Positions 9,408-18,752 of a stretch of DNA of 64,000 bases are shown piece by piece. Below the pieces are notes generated by a model. That model was given only the letters and a program-made list of their open reading frames with translations, was not told where the DNA came from and ran no database searches. The translations under genes and the position numbers were made by a program. The stretch comes from Winogradskyella echinorum (GTDB lineage: Bacteria; Bacteroidota; Bacteroidia; Flavobacteriales; Flavobacteriaceae), in the NCBI RefSeq assembly GCF_014297365.1, contig NZ_JACOQD010000001.1:992001-1056000 (forward strand), in the 5' to 3' direction. Numbering within the stretch: the first letter of the stretch is position 1; every line of letters begins with the position of its first letter.

Positions 9408-10265
9408 TTAGAGTACATTCAATAACTGTTCCTTAATTTTTTCGAGCTCGTCTTTCATTTGTACAACGAGTTTTTGCATTGGTGCATAGTTAGATTTAGA
9501 GCCAATTGTGTTGATTTCTCTTCCGATTTCTTGAGAAATGAAACCAAGTTTTTTTCCATTAGAATCATCCGAATTTAAACTCTTAATAAAATAATCTAAG
9601 TGATTATCTAGTCTTACTTTTTCTTCGGTAATATCAAACTTTTCTATGTAGTAAACCAATTCTTGCTCAAAACGATTTTCATCTACCTTTTCCTTAATAT
9701 CCGCTATACCTTTTTCTAAACGTGCTCTTACACCGTCAATACGATCTGGGTCCATTGTTATTACTTCTTGTAATAACCGTCTTAATGTAGCAATTCTATC
9801 TGTAAAATCTTGTTTTAACGTAGCTCCTTCATCTTTTCTGTAAGCAACAATATTAGTTATGGCATCATTAATTTCTTTACTAATTGCTGCCCACTCTTCC
9901 TCGTCTATTTCATCACGCTCAGTGGTAACAGCATCTGGTAAACGAATTGCCATTTTTAACAACTCTGTTGCATCACCATCTACTACATCTTTAAGCTGTT
10001 TAATGTACTCATTAACCACTGTTTTGTTGATCTTGGAACTGGTGTCTTCTCCTGTTATTTCTACATAAAGCGAAAAATCCACTTTACCTCTTCTAAGATG
10101 TTTTGCAATAAGCTTACGAACCTCTAGTTCTTTAGCACGATACATTGATGGCATACGTGCATTAAGGTCTAGACTTTTGCTATTCAGTGATTTTAATTCT
10201 ATGGATATCTTTTTTGTTGGGAGCTGAAGTACAGATTTCCCATATCCTGTCATGGATTGTATCAT
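9408..10265 (-). CDS. YicC-family endoribonuclease-like protein
   Basis: 285 residues from the chosen start. The N-terminus MIQSMTGYGKS matches the family hallmark MIxSMTGFG, and the C-terminus has the usual MKDELEKIKEQLLNVL. YicC proteins are reported to act as endoribonucleases; cellular targets here are unknown. An in-frame ATG nine codons upstream (10292) is rejected because a TAnnTTTG promoter element at 10290-10297 puts the transcript start downstream of it. gmk follows after 142 bases of coding-free or start-proximal spacing no longer than 40 bases, consistent with one operon. Confidence 0.93.
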   Translation of the reverse strand: MIQSMTGYGKSVLQLPTKKISIELKSLNSKSLDLNARMPSMYRAKELEVRKLIAKHLRRGKVDFSLYVEITGEDTSSKINKTVVNEYIKQLKDVVDGDATELLKMAIRLPDAVTTERDEIDEEEWAAISKEINDAITNIVAYRKDEGATLKQDFTDRIATLRRLLQEVITMDPDRIDGVRARLEKGIADIKEKVDENRFEQELVYYIEKFDITEEKVRLDNHLDYFIKSLNSDDSNGKKLGFISQEIGREINTIGSKSNYAPMQKLVVQMKDELEKIKEQLLNVL

Positions 10266-10289
10266 TAAAATGTAACTTTTAAAGTTGCG

Positions 10290-10297
10290 CAAAGGTA
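10290..10297 (-). promoter_or_regulatory. Promoter -7 element for yicC-gmk-nadD
   Basis: TACCTTTG on the minus strand, 25 bases before the MIQSMTGYGK start codon. It decides the yicC start, since the longer frame would begin inside this element. Confidence 0.65.
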
Positions 10298-10366
10298 CAA
10301 AAATGAACGGTTTTAAATCTGTAATAAACTTTTTTCAAACTAATATGCACGCCTAAAGTTCTTTCT

Positions 10367-10374
10367 TAACTTTG
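10367..10374 (+). promoter_or_regulatory. Promoter -7 element for the thioesterase gene
   Basis: TAACTTTG fits TAnnTTTG and lies 24 bases upstream of the ATG at 10399. Confidence 0.6.
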
Positions 10375-10398
10375 CCAAGAAAATTTTAAAGAAATACG

Positions 10399-10878
10399 AT
10401 GTATAAAAAACAGTTTGAAATTCGTTGGAGTGATGTTGATGCTAATGGTCATTTAGCAAATTCTGCATATACTAATTTTATGAGCCATGCAAGGATGTCT
10501 TTCTTTGGAGACCAAGGGTTTTCTATGCCAGAAATTAGAAAGCATAATGTTGGTCCTGTGGTGTTTTACGAACACATGTATTATTTTAAAGAATCTTTTA
10601 TTGGAGCACCAATAACTGTAACTATTGAGGTTTCTGGTTTAAGTGAAGATGGAATGCTTTTTATGTTTGAACATAATTTTTATAACCAAAAAGGTGAAAA
10701 TTTAGCCTATTGCGAAATGCAAGGTGCTTGGATAGATTTAAAGACAAGAAAACTAACTAGTTTACCAGAACCATTATTAGAATTGGCTCAAAAATTTCCA
10801 AAATCTGAAAGTTTTAAAACACTTACAAAAGAAGATACTAGAAAACATGGAGTAAGACCCAAGCCATTGACGGTTTAA
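10399..10878 (+). CDS. Acyl-CoA thioesterase, 4HBT hot-dog family
   Basis: 159 residues. The N-terminus FEIRWSDVDANGHLANSAYTNF is the hallmark of 4-hydroxybenzoyl-CoA thioesterase-like (YbgC/FadM-type) hot-dog proteins; Asp in DVDANGH is the expected catalytic residue. Substrate cannot be told from sequence. It is a single-gene unit with its own promoter and converges with the neighbouring minus-strand gene three bases beyond its stop. Confidence 0.9.
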   Translation: MYKKQFEIRWSDVDANGHLANSAYTNFMSHARMSFFGDQGFSMPEIRKHNVGPVVFYEHMYYFKESFIGAPITVTIEVSGLSEDGMLFMFEHNFYNQKGENLAYCEMQGAWIDLKTRKLTSLPEPLLELAQKFPKSESFKTLTKEDTRKHGVRPKPLTV

Positions 10879-10881
10879 TCT

Positions 10882-12015
10882 CTATCTAAACGGCTTGTGC
10901 TGTTTAAAAGTTTTAATCTTAACGTTCTTTATAAAAGGTTTTAATATCTGATTTGGAATATACCTTTTGTGTTTACAATAACACGTTAATGCTTCGGGCT
11001 CTGCACCAAGCGTACTTTTTATTTCAGAAGCGGTTCTTCCTAAATTAATCCGAGCAGATTTTGCTTCAATACCAAGTCTAACATAGTCATTTAATATTCT
11101 AGGATAGATGGCAAACTCTTTATTATTTGAATAATCAATACCAATAAAATGAGCATCTAAGTTCGTTTCATTTTGCATTGCAGACAAAAAACCTACTAGT
11201 TTACCATCCAAAAAATAACCTTTAACAATAAACTTATCTATAAACGTATTTTTAAGATGCACATAAGTGTCCAGGTTTAATACTTGTGCATTAAAATCGG
11301 CATTATCAATTGTGTTTTGATATAACTCTTGAAGTTCATCTCTGTGTGTTTTAATATCTGCTACAGTAAAGAATTTAGTTTCTAAAGCTTCACTTTTTGC
11401 ATCAGCTCTATTGGCTTTTACTCTATATTTAGATTTTAAAGCATCTGTATAATCCATGAAAGATTGCCACTCTGGCTTTAACGTAATAATCATATTGGGC
11501 TCTACTTGCATAGAGGCATAATCATAAGACTTTAAATGATCTGTAATATGAAGTGATTTGTTTTTAAAATCTTTAACGAAAATTGTTTTTAGTCGATTAG
11601 TAGATTTATATAGCTGTTTTACAGCTTCCGCTATTGCTCTAAACGTTTCAACTTTGGGCTCACCATCTTTTAAGAACGTACCATATTCTCCACTTAAAAA
11701 TACGTTGCCACAAAAAAGTACACGGATTTGATTATTACAAAACATATTGTTTACAATCCGTTTTAGCTTAGCCGACATTCTAATATTTTTGGTAATAGTT
11801 TCGACTCCAATAGTTACAATTTGCGTATTTGCAAAAGCTACTGCTTCTTTGCCTTTAAGTATAAAAATGTAGTTAAATTCTATATCAGTATTTGCCAATT
11901 CAAAGGCTTTTAAAAACTCTGGAGAATAATAAACATTTGTACAACAACTTACACTATTCCAATAAGATTGCGGTATAGCATCTACGGTTTTAAATATTTT
12001 AGAGCTTAAAAACAA
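10882..12015 (-). CDS. GNAT/FemAB-like acyltransferase of unknown substrate
   Basis: 377 residues, no signal peptide. The C-terminal half reads like a GNAT-type domain as used in FemAB-like or COG3146-like proteins: KLVGFLSAMQNETNLDAHFIGIDY, then YPRILNDYVRLGIEAKSARINLGRTASEIKSTLGA, where the INLGR...K...GA pattern is typical. Those families transfer aminoacyl or acyl groups in wall or lipid pathways, but substrate is unknown here. It ends one base before the DMT transporter frame begins, so the three genes arsC-like, DMT and this one may share a transcript. Confidence 0.7.
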   Translation of the reverse strand: MFLSSKIFKTVDAIPQSYWNSVSCCTNVYYSPEFLKAFELANTDIEFNYIFILKGKEAVAFANTQIVTIGVETITKNIRMSAKLKRIVNNMFCNNQIRVLFCGNVFLSGEYGTFLKDGEPKVETFRAIAEAVKQLYKSTNRLKTIFVKDFKNKSLHITDHLKSYDYASMQVEPNMIITLKPEWQSFMDYTDALKSKYRVKANRADAKSEALETKFFTVADIKTHRDELQELYQNTIDNADFNAQVLNLDTYVHLKNTFIDKFIVKGYFLDGKLVGFLSAMQNETNLDAHFIGIDYSNNKEFAIYPRILNDYVRLGIEAKSARINLGRTASEIKSTLGAEPEALTCYCKHKRYIPNQILKPFIKNVKIKTFKQHKPFR

Positions 12016-12016
12016 A

Positions 12017-12910
12017 TTAGCTTGTTTTTCTGGGTTTTAAAGTCACAAGATATACACCAACAAAAATTAAGAGCATAGCACAAATTTTAAGTACGTCTAT
12101 AAAATCTGCTCCAACATATAGAGCAAAAAGTCCTGCAATTACAGGTTGAAGATAGATAAATATACCAACAGTTGATGCTTTCAATCTACTTAATGCTAAT
12201 GGATTTAAAAGATAAGTACCGAAAGTTGCACCAATAACTACAAATAAAACAGAATAACTAATATAAGGGGTAAAAGTATGCCACTGCACCTCTTGTAATT
12301 CGTTGTAACCAAATGGGGCAAGTATAATTAAGCCAAACAAAAACAACCATTTAATAAAAGTAAAAGGGTGATATTTCGCAGTTAATTTCTTTATCATTAT
12401 AATGTATATACTATAAGAAATAGCATTTAAAAAAATCATTAAGTTTCCTAAAGGAACATTATCACCTGTTCTAGCAGATTTACCATATATGGTTAAAATT
12501 AATGCTCCTATTAAACCTAATGTTACACCAACTATCTTAAGGTTGGTTACCCTTTCTTTTAATAAGAACGCAGATAAAACCAAAATAATAATTGGAGTTA
12601 TAGTCATTATAGCAGAAGCATGTATTGGCGATGTAAATTCTAATCCTTTAAAGAAGAAAAGCATATTAATGACAACACCAAAAAGTGCTGCAATGAAAAG
12701 TCGTAAAAAGTCTTTCTTTTCAATTTTTTGTTTTGGTAAAAATAAACTCAAAACCCAAAATAATACTGTTGCACCAGCCACTCTCAATAAAACAAAACCA
12801 AATGGTTTAATGTAATTTTCATTCATTACCGTTTTTGCAATAGTGTAATTTAGTCCATATAAAAGTTGAACCATAAAAACGGCAAAAATGGCGAAACTTC
12901 TACTTTTCAT
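12017..12910 (-). CDS. EamA-family (DMT) transporter
   Basis: 297 residues from the chosen ATG. Ten hydrophobic segments arranged as two EamA halves, with the typical second-half ending LKASTVGIFIYLQPVIAGLFALYVG. Likely an inner-membrane exporter of small metabolites or amino acids; substrate unknown. The start MKSRSFAIFAVF overlaps the upstream reductase stop by 11 bases, suggesting translational coupling; a longer frame from 12934 would overlap far more and adds a non-conserved leader. Confidence 0.9.
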   Translation of the reverse strand: MKSRSFAIFAVFMVQLLYGLNYTIAKTVMNENYIKPFGFVLLRVAGATVLFWVLSLFLPKQKIEKKDFLRLFIAALFGVVINMLFFFKGLEFTSPIHASAIMTITPIIILVLSAFLLKERVTNLKIVGVTLGLIGALILTIYGKSARTGDNVPLGNLMIFLNAISYSIYIIMIKKLTAKYHPFTFIKWLFLFGLIILAPFGYNELQEVQWHTFTPYISYSVLFVVIGATFGTYLLNPLALSRLKASTVGIFIYLQPVIAGLFALYVGADFIDVLKICAMLLIFVGVYLVTLKPRKTS

Positions 12911-13256
12911 GTATAGCAAGTTTAGCAGCTTCAACTATTTTCTTTGCATTACCAATAAAAATTTTACTGTTGTATATTATTACTGGTCGCTTTAAAAACG
13001 TATAATGTTCTAATATAAAATTTTTATAATCATCTTCAGTCAGTGATTTGTCTTTAAGACCAAGCTCTTTATACAATCTTGCTCGTTTACTAAACAAGTT
13101 TTCGTAACTATCAGTTAAACCTCTCATTTCGTCTATTTGAGCTTCGGTAATTATACTGGTTTTTATATCTTGAAGTTCAAAATCACTCGGTAAATTCAAT
13201 TCATTTATAATACGCATACATGTATTACAAGTACTTAAATAGAATATTTTTTTCAT
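12900..13256 (-). CDS. ArsC/Spx-family reductase-like protein
   Basis: 118 residues, the usual length for ArsC/YffB/Spx proteins. The N-terminal thioredoxin-like strand carries FYLSTCNTCMRI, a CxxC pair like Spx rather than the single Cys of E. coli ArsC. Later, YTFLKRPVIIYNSKIFIG holds the KRP motif common to the family. It could be a glutathione- or thiol-dependent reductase or a regulatory relative; no arsenic-resistance genes are nearby, so arsenate reduction is not supported by context. Confidence 0.85.
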   Translation of the reverse strand: MKKIFYLSTCNTCMRIINELNLPSDFELQDIKTSIITEAQIDEMRGLTDSYENLFSKRARLYKELGLKDKSLTEDDYKNFILEHYTFLKRPVIIYNSKIFIGNAKKIVEAAKLAIHEK

Positions 13257-13339
13257 ATTAGAAATCTATATATTTTTGAAATTACAAAGTAACCGTATTT
13301 AAAAAGATTTTTGGATACATTTATTAAAAATATCATCTT

Positions 13340-13795
13340 ATGGATTGGTCGTTTGACATTGCTATTAAAAACAGAAAATTATTAAAGAGTTTTATTGAAA
13401 ATCACACTTTAGAAGAATTAAATAAAGTGCCTGAAGGGTTTAGCAACAACATCATCTGGAATATTGCTCACACTATTGTAACTCAACAATTACTAGTTTA
13501 TAATTTATCTGGTTTACCTATGATTGTTTCTGATGAAATGGTGGCCGCTTTTAGAAAAGGTACCAAAACTGAACGCGATCTGTCTGAAGCCGAAGTTGAT
13601 ACAATAAAAGGTTTGTTATTCTCTACAATAGAAAAAACAAAAGAAGATTACGACAATAAAATTTTTCAGATTTACAATCAGTATACAGTTACTACAAAAA
13701 GTATTCTAAGTAATGTTGAAGAAGCTATTGATTTTAATAATTTTCATGAAGGGATTCATTTAGGATATATTTTAGCAATTAGAAAGTCACTGTAA
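13340..13795 (+). CDS. DinB-family metal-binding protein
   Basis: 151 residues with the four-helix DinB/YfiT-like pattern. Candidate metal-binding histidines are visible in NIIWNIAHTIVTQ and in FHEGIHLGYIL near the C-terminus. Relatives include thiol-transferases of the bacillithiol/mycothiol type and damage-inducible proteins; which applies here is not clear. Confidence 0.85.
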   Translation: MDWSFDIAIKNRKLLKSFIENHTLEELNKVPEGFSNNIIWNIAHTIVTQQLLVYNLSGLPMIVSDEMVAAFRKGTKTERDLSEAEVDTIKGLLFSTIEKTKEDYDNKIFQIYNQYTVTTKSILSNVEEAIDFNNFHEGIHLGYILAIRKSL

Positions 13796-13928
13796 GCGTT
13801 TGTAAACGTATATTTTGTAACTTGTACTTCTCATGAAGTAAAGCCTCTATAAAGCATTAAAAAAATAGAACCAATAGGCACATGTTGGTTTATTGGGCTA
13901 ATTATCTTCCTATTTTAAACGTTTAATT

Positions 13929-14279
13929 ATGAATAGACAATGCCCAGAATGTGGTGAGAAAATTAGAGGTAGAATTGATAAAAAATTCTGCAGTGACAGT
14001 TGTAGAAATGCCTACAATAATCGTATAAATAAGGATTCTAAAAACCTTATTAGAAATACCAATAACAGACTTAGAAAAAATTATAGAATCTTAGAACAAC
14101 TAAATCCTAATAAAAAAACCAAATGCTCTAGAGCAAAATTGATAGAAAAAGGTTTTGACTTTAATTACTTTACAAGCATATATACCACCAAGGCTGGCAC
14201 AATATACTATTTTGTATACGACCAAGGTTATTTACCCTTAGAAGGAGACTACTATGCATTGGTAAAACGAGATGATTAA
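13929..14279 (+). CDS. Small zinc-ribbon protein
   Basis: 116 residues. Four cysteines in the first 25 residues (C5, C8, C21, C25 in CPECG...FCSDSC) form a zinc-ribbon-like knuckle, followed by a very basic Arg/Asn/Lys helix and a C-terminal region with GTIYYFVYDQGYLPL. This looks like a nucleic-acid-binding protein, but function is unknown. It overlaps the convergent CBS gene by four bases. Confidence 0.75.
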   Translation: MNRQCPECGEKIRGRIDKKFCSDSCRNAYNNRINKDSKNLIRNTNNRLRKNYRILEQLNPNKKTKCSRAKLIEKGFDFNYFTSIYTTKAGTIYYFVYDQGYLPLEGDYYALVKRDD

Positions 14280-14761
14280 GCACCACCTTTGGTTGTGCTA
14301 TTCCAATTTTCACCTTTCAGCTGAAGCGCTGCTTTTAAAATATCCTTTTGGCTAATTTGCCCAACAAGTTTTCCATTTTCTACAATTGGAAAACGACGTC
14401 TTTTAGATTGTAAAAACTTGTTTGCAGCATCAAAAACATCCATATTTCCATCAATAGTTTCCACATTTGTAACCATTCGTTTTTCTACATTATCATGGTC
14501 TAATGGCATGTTATAATAACGGCTTTCACTTAACTGTTTTAGACAATCACCTTCAGATATAATGCCAACTAACTCTTGCTTATCATTTACTACAGGTCCA
14601 CCAGATATTTTATTTTTAATTAATGATTCTACAACTTCTTGAATAGACTGGTTAGCCTTAAACGTTATAAGTTCAGTTGTCATATAATCTTTAACTTTTA
14701 GCGATGTCGATGACGCTACATTTTGTTGCTTACGTGCACCTTGAAAACTTTTTATTCCCAT
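14276..14761 (-). CDS. CBS-domain pair protein
   Basis: 161 residues with two CBS motifs: VKDYMTTELITFKANQSIQEVVESLIKNKISGGPVV...LVGIISEGD and VEKRMVTNVETIDGNMDVFDAANKFLQSKRRRFPIV...LVGQISQKDIL. Tandem CBS domains bind adenosyl nucleotides and tune partner proteins; the partner is not evident from neighbours. Confidence 0.92.
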   Translation of the reverse strand: MGIKSFQGARKQQNVASSTSLKVKDYMTTELITFKANQSIQEVVESLIKNKISGGPVVNDKQELVGIISEGDCLKQLSESRYYNMPLDHDNVEKRMVTNVETIDGNMDVFDAANKFLQSKRRRFPIVENGKLVGQISQKDILKAALQLKGENWNSTTKGGA

Positions 14762-14875
14762 AGCATTAAATTTAGAGTTAATCTTAAAGTTACTGAAAAT
14801 TAATTGCTTAACAAAATGAAATATTAGATAGTCTTTATATTCCGTATTTTTAACGAGAATATTTTACCTTTTAAA

Positions 14876-15685
14876 TTGATTAAACAAATTAGTATTATTG
14901 GTTGTGGCTGGTTAGGCCTACCCTTAGTCAAGTTTTTAATAGCAAATAATTATGCTATTAAAGGTTCTACAACATCTAAAACCAAATTAGAATCTCTAAA
15001 AAAACATAAAATAGAAGGATACTTAATTCTTTTAAATGAAAAAGGTATTTCTGGTAATTATCGAGATTTTTTAGCTAAAAGTGACACTGTTATTATTAAT
15101 ATTCCGCCTGGATTAAGAAAAAACCCATCAAAAAATCATGTTAAAGAAATAAAACATTTAGTAACAGCTTTAGAAAATGAAAACGTAAAAAATATACTTT
15201 ATATTAGTTCTACATCTGTTTTTAAAGATGAATATCATTTTCCTATTATTACTAATACAGTACTACCTAATGCCAGCTCAGATAATGCTAAACAATTAAT
15301 CGAAATTGAACAGTTACTAAAAAGTAATCCTAACTTTAATACAACAATATTACGTTTTGGTGGTTTGTTTGATGATGAGCGTCATCCAGCTAGGTATTTA
15401 GCTGGTAAAACAAATGTTTTAAATGCTAATGCACCTATTAATTTAATACATAAAGTAGATTGTATTAATATCATTGGTTTACTTATTCAAAACAACTTAT
15501 GGGGAATTGAGTTAAATGCTGTTTACCCAATTCATCCAGATAAAAAAACTTATTATTCTAACTTTTGTAAACTCCATAATTTACAATTGGTAGAGTTCAA
15601 TATTAAAGAAAAAAGCAAAGGAAAAGTAATAGATAGTAACAATTTGGTACAGCTTTTGAATTACACTTTTAAGCAAGTACCATAG
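14876..15685 (+). CDS. NAD(P)-dependent SDR protein (YeeZ-like), TTG start
   Basis: 269 residues. The N-terminus IKQISIIGCGWLGLPL is an atypical Rossmann strand with GCGWLG, as in YeeZ-like extended SDR proteins, and LYISSTSVF...  provides the expected central strand. The only plausible start in frame is TTG at 14876; no ATG or GTG precedes the glycine motif. A strong stem-loop follows the stop. Substrate unknown. Confidence 0.87.
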   Translation: MIKQISIIGCGWLGLPLVKFLIANNYAIKGSTTSKTKLESLKKHKIEGYLILLNEKGISGNYRDFLAKSDTVIINIPPGLRKNPSKNHVKEIKHLVTALENENVKNILYISSTSVFKDEYHFPIITNTVLPNASSDNAKQLIEIEQLLKSNPNFNTTILRFGGLFDDERHPARYLAGKTNVLNANAPINLIHKVDCINIIGLLIQNNLWGIELNAVYPIHPDKKTYYSNFCKLHNLQLVEFNIKEKSKGKVIDSNNLVQLLNYTFKQVP

Positions 15686-15723
15686 AAATTAATAGATTTT
15701 AACACCATTATCTATTAATTTTT
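15686..15723 (+). terminator. Stem-loop terminator after the SDR gene
   Basis: Perfect 12-base arms (AAATTAATAGAT and ATCTATTAATTT) separated by a 12-base loop, directly after the TAG stop, followed by further T residues. AT-rich, so stability is modest. Confidence 0.6.
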
Positions 15724-15868
15724 ATAGCTTAGCCCATCAATTTTTTTTGAAATATCAATTAAGTAAGAATAAAACAAAATGAACATTTCGTTATAAAGGT
15801 TATTTAATACATACTATAGCTTGCACGAAAACACCATTTTACAAATGAAAAACAATAAATTAAAAGAA

Positions 15869-16576
15869 ATGAAACAGATTACAATTGCAGTTCTTATGCT
15901 ATTTTCAGTTAGTGTTTTTGCTCAGACAAATGCAGAATTAAAAAAACACTACGAAGCTTATTATAAACAAATGAAAAAGCAAGGTGATGTACAAGGTGTT
16001 ATTAATGCCATGACTCATCTCGATGTTTTAGAACCTTCAGTAGCACGAAAAGATACTTTAGCATATATGTACCTTTCAGAAGGGCAATATATGCAGGCTC
16101 TTAACACTATTGGTGTAGAAAAAAATGCTACAGATTCTGATATGAATGTAGAAGTAAAAGCTTTAGCATTAAAAAACCTTAATCAACCAAAAATGGCGTT
16201 AGAGCATTACGAAGTATTATATTCTCGTACACCAAATGTGTATTTAGCATACGAAATGGCTGATATGAAAATTCAGACCAACGATTTGCCAGGAGCTAAA
16301 CTAAATATTGATTACGCCATGGCTAATGTAAAAGATGACATGAAACGTGCATTTTATGAAACACAACAGCCTTATGAAACATCAATGAAAGCTGCTCTTT
16401 TTTACTTAAAAGGTTTGCTAACATTTTCTGAAAATAAAACAGCTAATATCGATGCTGCTTTAAAATTAATGAATGATGCTTTAGCTATAGACCCTAATTT
16501 TAATTTAGCAAAAGTAAGCCGACAAGCTTTAGAGTCTCAAAAAGCACAACAAGCTGCAGCCGCAAAAAAGAATTAA
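15869..16576 (+). CDS. Secreted TPR-like protein
   Basis: 235 residues from the chosen start, which gives a compact signal peptide MKQITIAVLMLFSVSVFAQ. An in-frame ATG at 15845 would add eight residues and is possible. The body is helical with tetratricopeptide-type spacing (YMYLSEGQYMQALNTIG, NLNQPKMALEHYEVLYSRTPN, LKLMNDALAIDPNFNLAK) and a Gln/Ala/Lys-rich tail. Probably a periplasmic scaffold; no specific role can be read. A bidirectional terminator follows. Confidence 0.8.
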   Translation: MKQITIAVLMLFSVSVFAQTNAELKKHYEAYYKQMKKQGDVQGVINAMTHLDVLEPSVARKDTLAYMYLSEGQYMQALNTIGVEKNATDSDMNVEVKALALKNLNQPKMALEHYEVLYSRTPNVYLAYEMADMKIQTNDLPGAKLNIDYAMANVKDDMKRAFYETQQPYETSMKAALFYLKGLLTFSENKTANIDAALKLMNDALAIDPNFNLAKVSRQALESQKAQQAAAAKKN

Positions 16577-16597
16577 TAAAAACTTATTTTTAAGTAT

Positions 16598-16627
16598 AAA
16601 AAAAGCAGCTCTTTGAGCTGCTTTTTT
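16598..16627. terminator. Bidirectional terminator between the TPR gene and the M13 peptidase gene
   Basis: AGCAGCTC and GAGCTGCT form an eight-base stem with a TTT loop, flanked by an A-run on the left and a T-run on the right, so it can stop transcription from both convergent genes. Confidence 0.9.
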
Positions 16628-16646
16628 ATTTATGTAAATTCTTGAT

Positions 16647-18716
16647 TTACCATATTCTAACACGTTTCTCTGGTGCTAAATACATGGCATCACCTTCTTT
16701 AATATCAAAGGCTTCGTAAAAAGCATCAATATTTTTAAGTGGTTGTGTTGCTCTGTAAATTCCTGGAGAATGCGGATCTGTCTTAATTTGAGTTTCTAAT
16801 GCGTCTGGTCTGCTTAAAGTTCTCCAAACTGTAGCCCAAGACATGAAGAAACGTTGCTCTGCAGTAAAACCATCTATGTCATCTGGCCTTCCGTTCTCTT
16901 CAAAATATAATTGCAAACCATCATAGGCTCCTAAAACACCTCCTAGGTCTCCAATATTTTCACCTAATGTGTTACGACCATCTATATACAAACTATCAGA
17001 TACTTCAATAGCTGAATATTGCTCTACAAGCTTATCACCTCTTTTCTTAAATTCTTTTAAATCCTCAGGAGTCCACCAATTAACTAAATTTCCATCACTA
17101 TCAAATTGTGAACCTTGATCATCAAAAGCATGTGAAATTTCATGACCAATAACCGCACCTATTCCTCCGTAATTTACAGCTTCATCTGCTGTATAGTTGT
17201 AAAAAGGTGGTTGCAAAATTGCCGCAGGAAAAACGATCTCATTGTTTAATGGATTAAAATAAGCATTTACCATCTGTGGAGGCATTCCCCATTCTTTTTT
17301 ATCTACAGGTTGGCCGAGATCTGCCAGTGATTCTTTTAAACCCCAATCAGCATAAGCCAACATGTTTTCTGCGTAGCTATTTCCTTCTTTAATCATTAAT
17401 TCAGAGTAATCTTCCCACTCGTCTGGATATGCTATCTTAACAGTAAATTTGTCTAGCTTTTTAATTGCTTCTTTCTTAGTTTCTGGTGTCATCCAATCTA
17501 GCTTATCAATTCTTGCTTTAAATGCAGTAATAACATTAGCAATCATCTTTTCGGCTTTTTCTTTAGCTTCTGGAGGAAATTTTGCATCTACATACAGTTT
17601 ACCAATAGCCTCACCTACTCTTCCTGTTACGTTATCCATGGCTCTATCCTGCGCTGGTCTTTGTGTCTCAGTTCCTCTTAATGCTTTACTATAAAATTCC
17701 CAGTTTGCTGTTTCAATTTCTGTAGTTAAAAAGCTCGCGTTACCATTTAGCGTATTCCACTTCATCATGGTTTTAATATCTTCTATTGGTGTTGAAGTTA
17801 ATATATCTTGTAGCGCTTCCATATACTTTAACTCAATAACATAAACCGTATCTAGTTTTTGTTCAACACCCATTTCTGAGATAAATTTGTTCCAGTTTAT
17901 CGCAGGTGTAAGCTCTGATAATTCTTCAATCGTTCGAGGGTTATTAAGATTGCTGAAATCTCTTCTTTCTGCTTTGTCTAATTGTGGTTCTGCTAATTTT
18001 GTTTCAACTTCTAAAATCATCTCAGCAGCCTCTTTTGCTTCAGTTTCATTGTAATCTATAAACTGCATCATTCTCGTAATATGATCCACATATTGCTGAC
18101 GACGTTCTTTAGATTTTTGGTCTTGTAATACATAATAATCTCGATCTGGTAACCCTAAACCTCCTTGTGTAATGTATGGCGCATAAATACTACTATTGTT
18201 TATGTCTGGGAATACTTGAAGTCCAAAAAACGGAGCATCCACACCTATAGTTTTAGCATACACAGTTTGCATATCTCCAAGGTTTTTAATACCATCTATT
18301 GCATTTAATAAAGGCTCCAAGGGTTTAGTTCCTAGCTCGTTTCTTGTTATGGTATCTAATTCTGATTCAAAAAATAGAAGTGCTTTTTTTTGATCACTTC
18401 CTTCTTCATAAACTCCTAATTCTTTTGAAGTTCTAACAATATCTAACACATCATTCCGAGTTGATTTACGAAGTACATTAAAACCTCCCCAACCAGATTC
18501 GTCGTCTGGAATTTTAGTAGTCTTCATCCAACTACCATTAACATAATTGTAAAAATCTTGTTTTGGATCTACTGTGGTATCCATGTTTTCCAATATAATT
18601 CCTGGAATTTTTTCTTCTGCCATGGCAGTGTCTTTTTTGGCTTCATCTTTACATCCTACAATAGTAAAGAAAGCCAAACCTGATATCGCTAGTACGCGAC
18701 TAAGATTGGTTTTCAT
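16647..18716 (-). CDS. M13-family zinc metallopeptidase, lipoprotein
   Basis: 689 residues, normal for neprilysin/PepO-like enzymes. The zinc motif HEISH is at about residues 525-529 in GAVIGHEISHAFDDQG, the third ligand lies in ENIGDLGG, and the substrate-binding VNAYFNP is upstream. The N-terminus has a lipobox with Cys22 (IVGC), so it should be anchored facing the periplasm or cell surface. Family members cleave small peptides. The end YRATQPLKN...EKRVRIW fits the conserved M13 C-terminus. Confidence 0.96.
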   Translation of the reverse strand: MKTNLSRVLAISGLAFFTIVGCKDEAKKDTAMAEEKIPGIILENMDTTVDPKQDFYNYVNGSWMKTTKIPDDESGWGGFNVLRKSTRNDVLDIVRTSKELGVYEEGSDQKKALLFFESELDTITRNELGTKPLEPLLNAIDGIKNLGDMQTVYAKTIGVDAPFFGLQVFPDINNSSIYAPYITQGGLGLPDRDYYVLQDQKSKERRQQYVDHITRMMQFIDYNETEAKEAAEMILEVETKLAEPQLDKAERRDFSNLNNPRTIEELSELTPAINWNKFISEMGVEQKLDTVYVIELKYMEALQDILTSTPIEDIKTMMKWNTLNGNASFLTTEIETANWEFYSKALRGTETQRPAQDRAMDNVTGRVGEAIGKLYVDAKFPPEAKEKAEKMIANVITAFKARIDKLDWMTPETKKEAIKKLDKFTVKIAYPDEWEDYSELMIKEGNSYAENMLAYADWGLKESLADLGQPVDKKEWGMPPQMVNAYFNPLNNEIVFPAAILQPPFYNYTADEAVNYGGIGAVIGHEISHAFDDQGSQFDSDGNLVNWWTPEDLKEFKKRGDKLVEQYSAIEVSDSLYIDGRNTLGENIGDLGGVLGAYDGLQLYFEENGRPDDIDGFTAEQRFFMSWATVWRTLSRPDALETQIKTDPHSPGIYRATQPLKNIDAFYEAFDIKEGDAMYLAPEKRVRIW

Positions 18717-18752
18717 AATGTGGTTTTTGATTAATTCGAATTAAATGTAATT

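Noticed and set aside
12900..13256. Arsenate resistance function
   Set aside because: No ars genes nearby and a Spx-like CxxC, so only a family-level call is supported.
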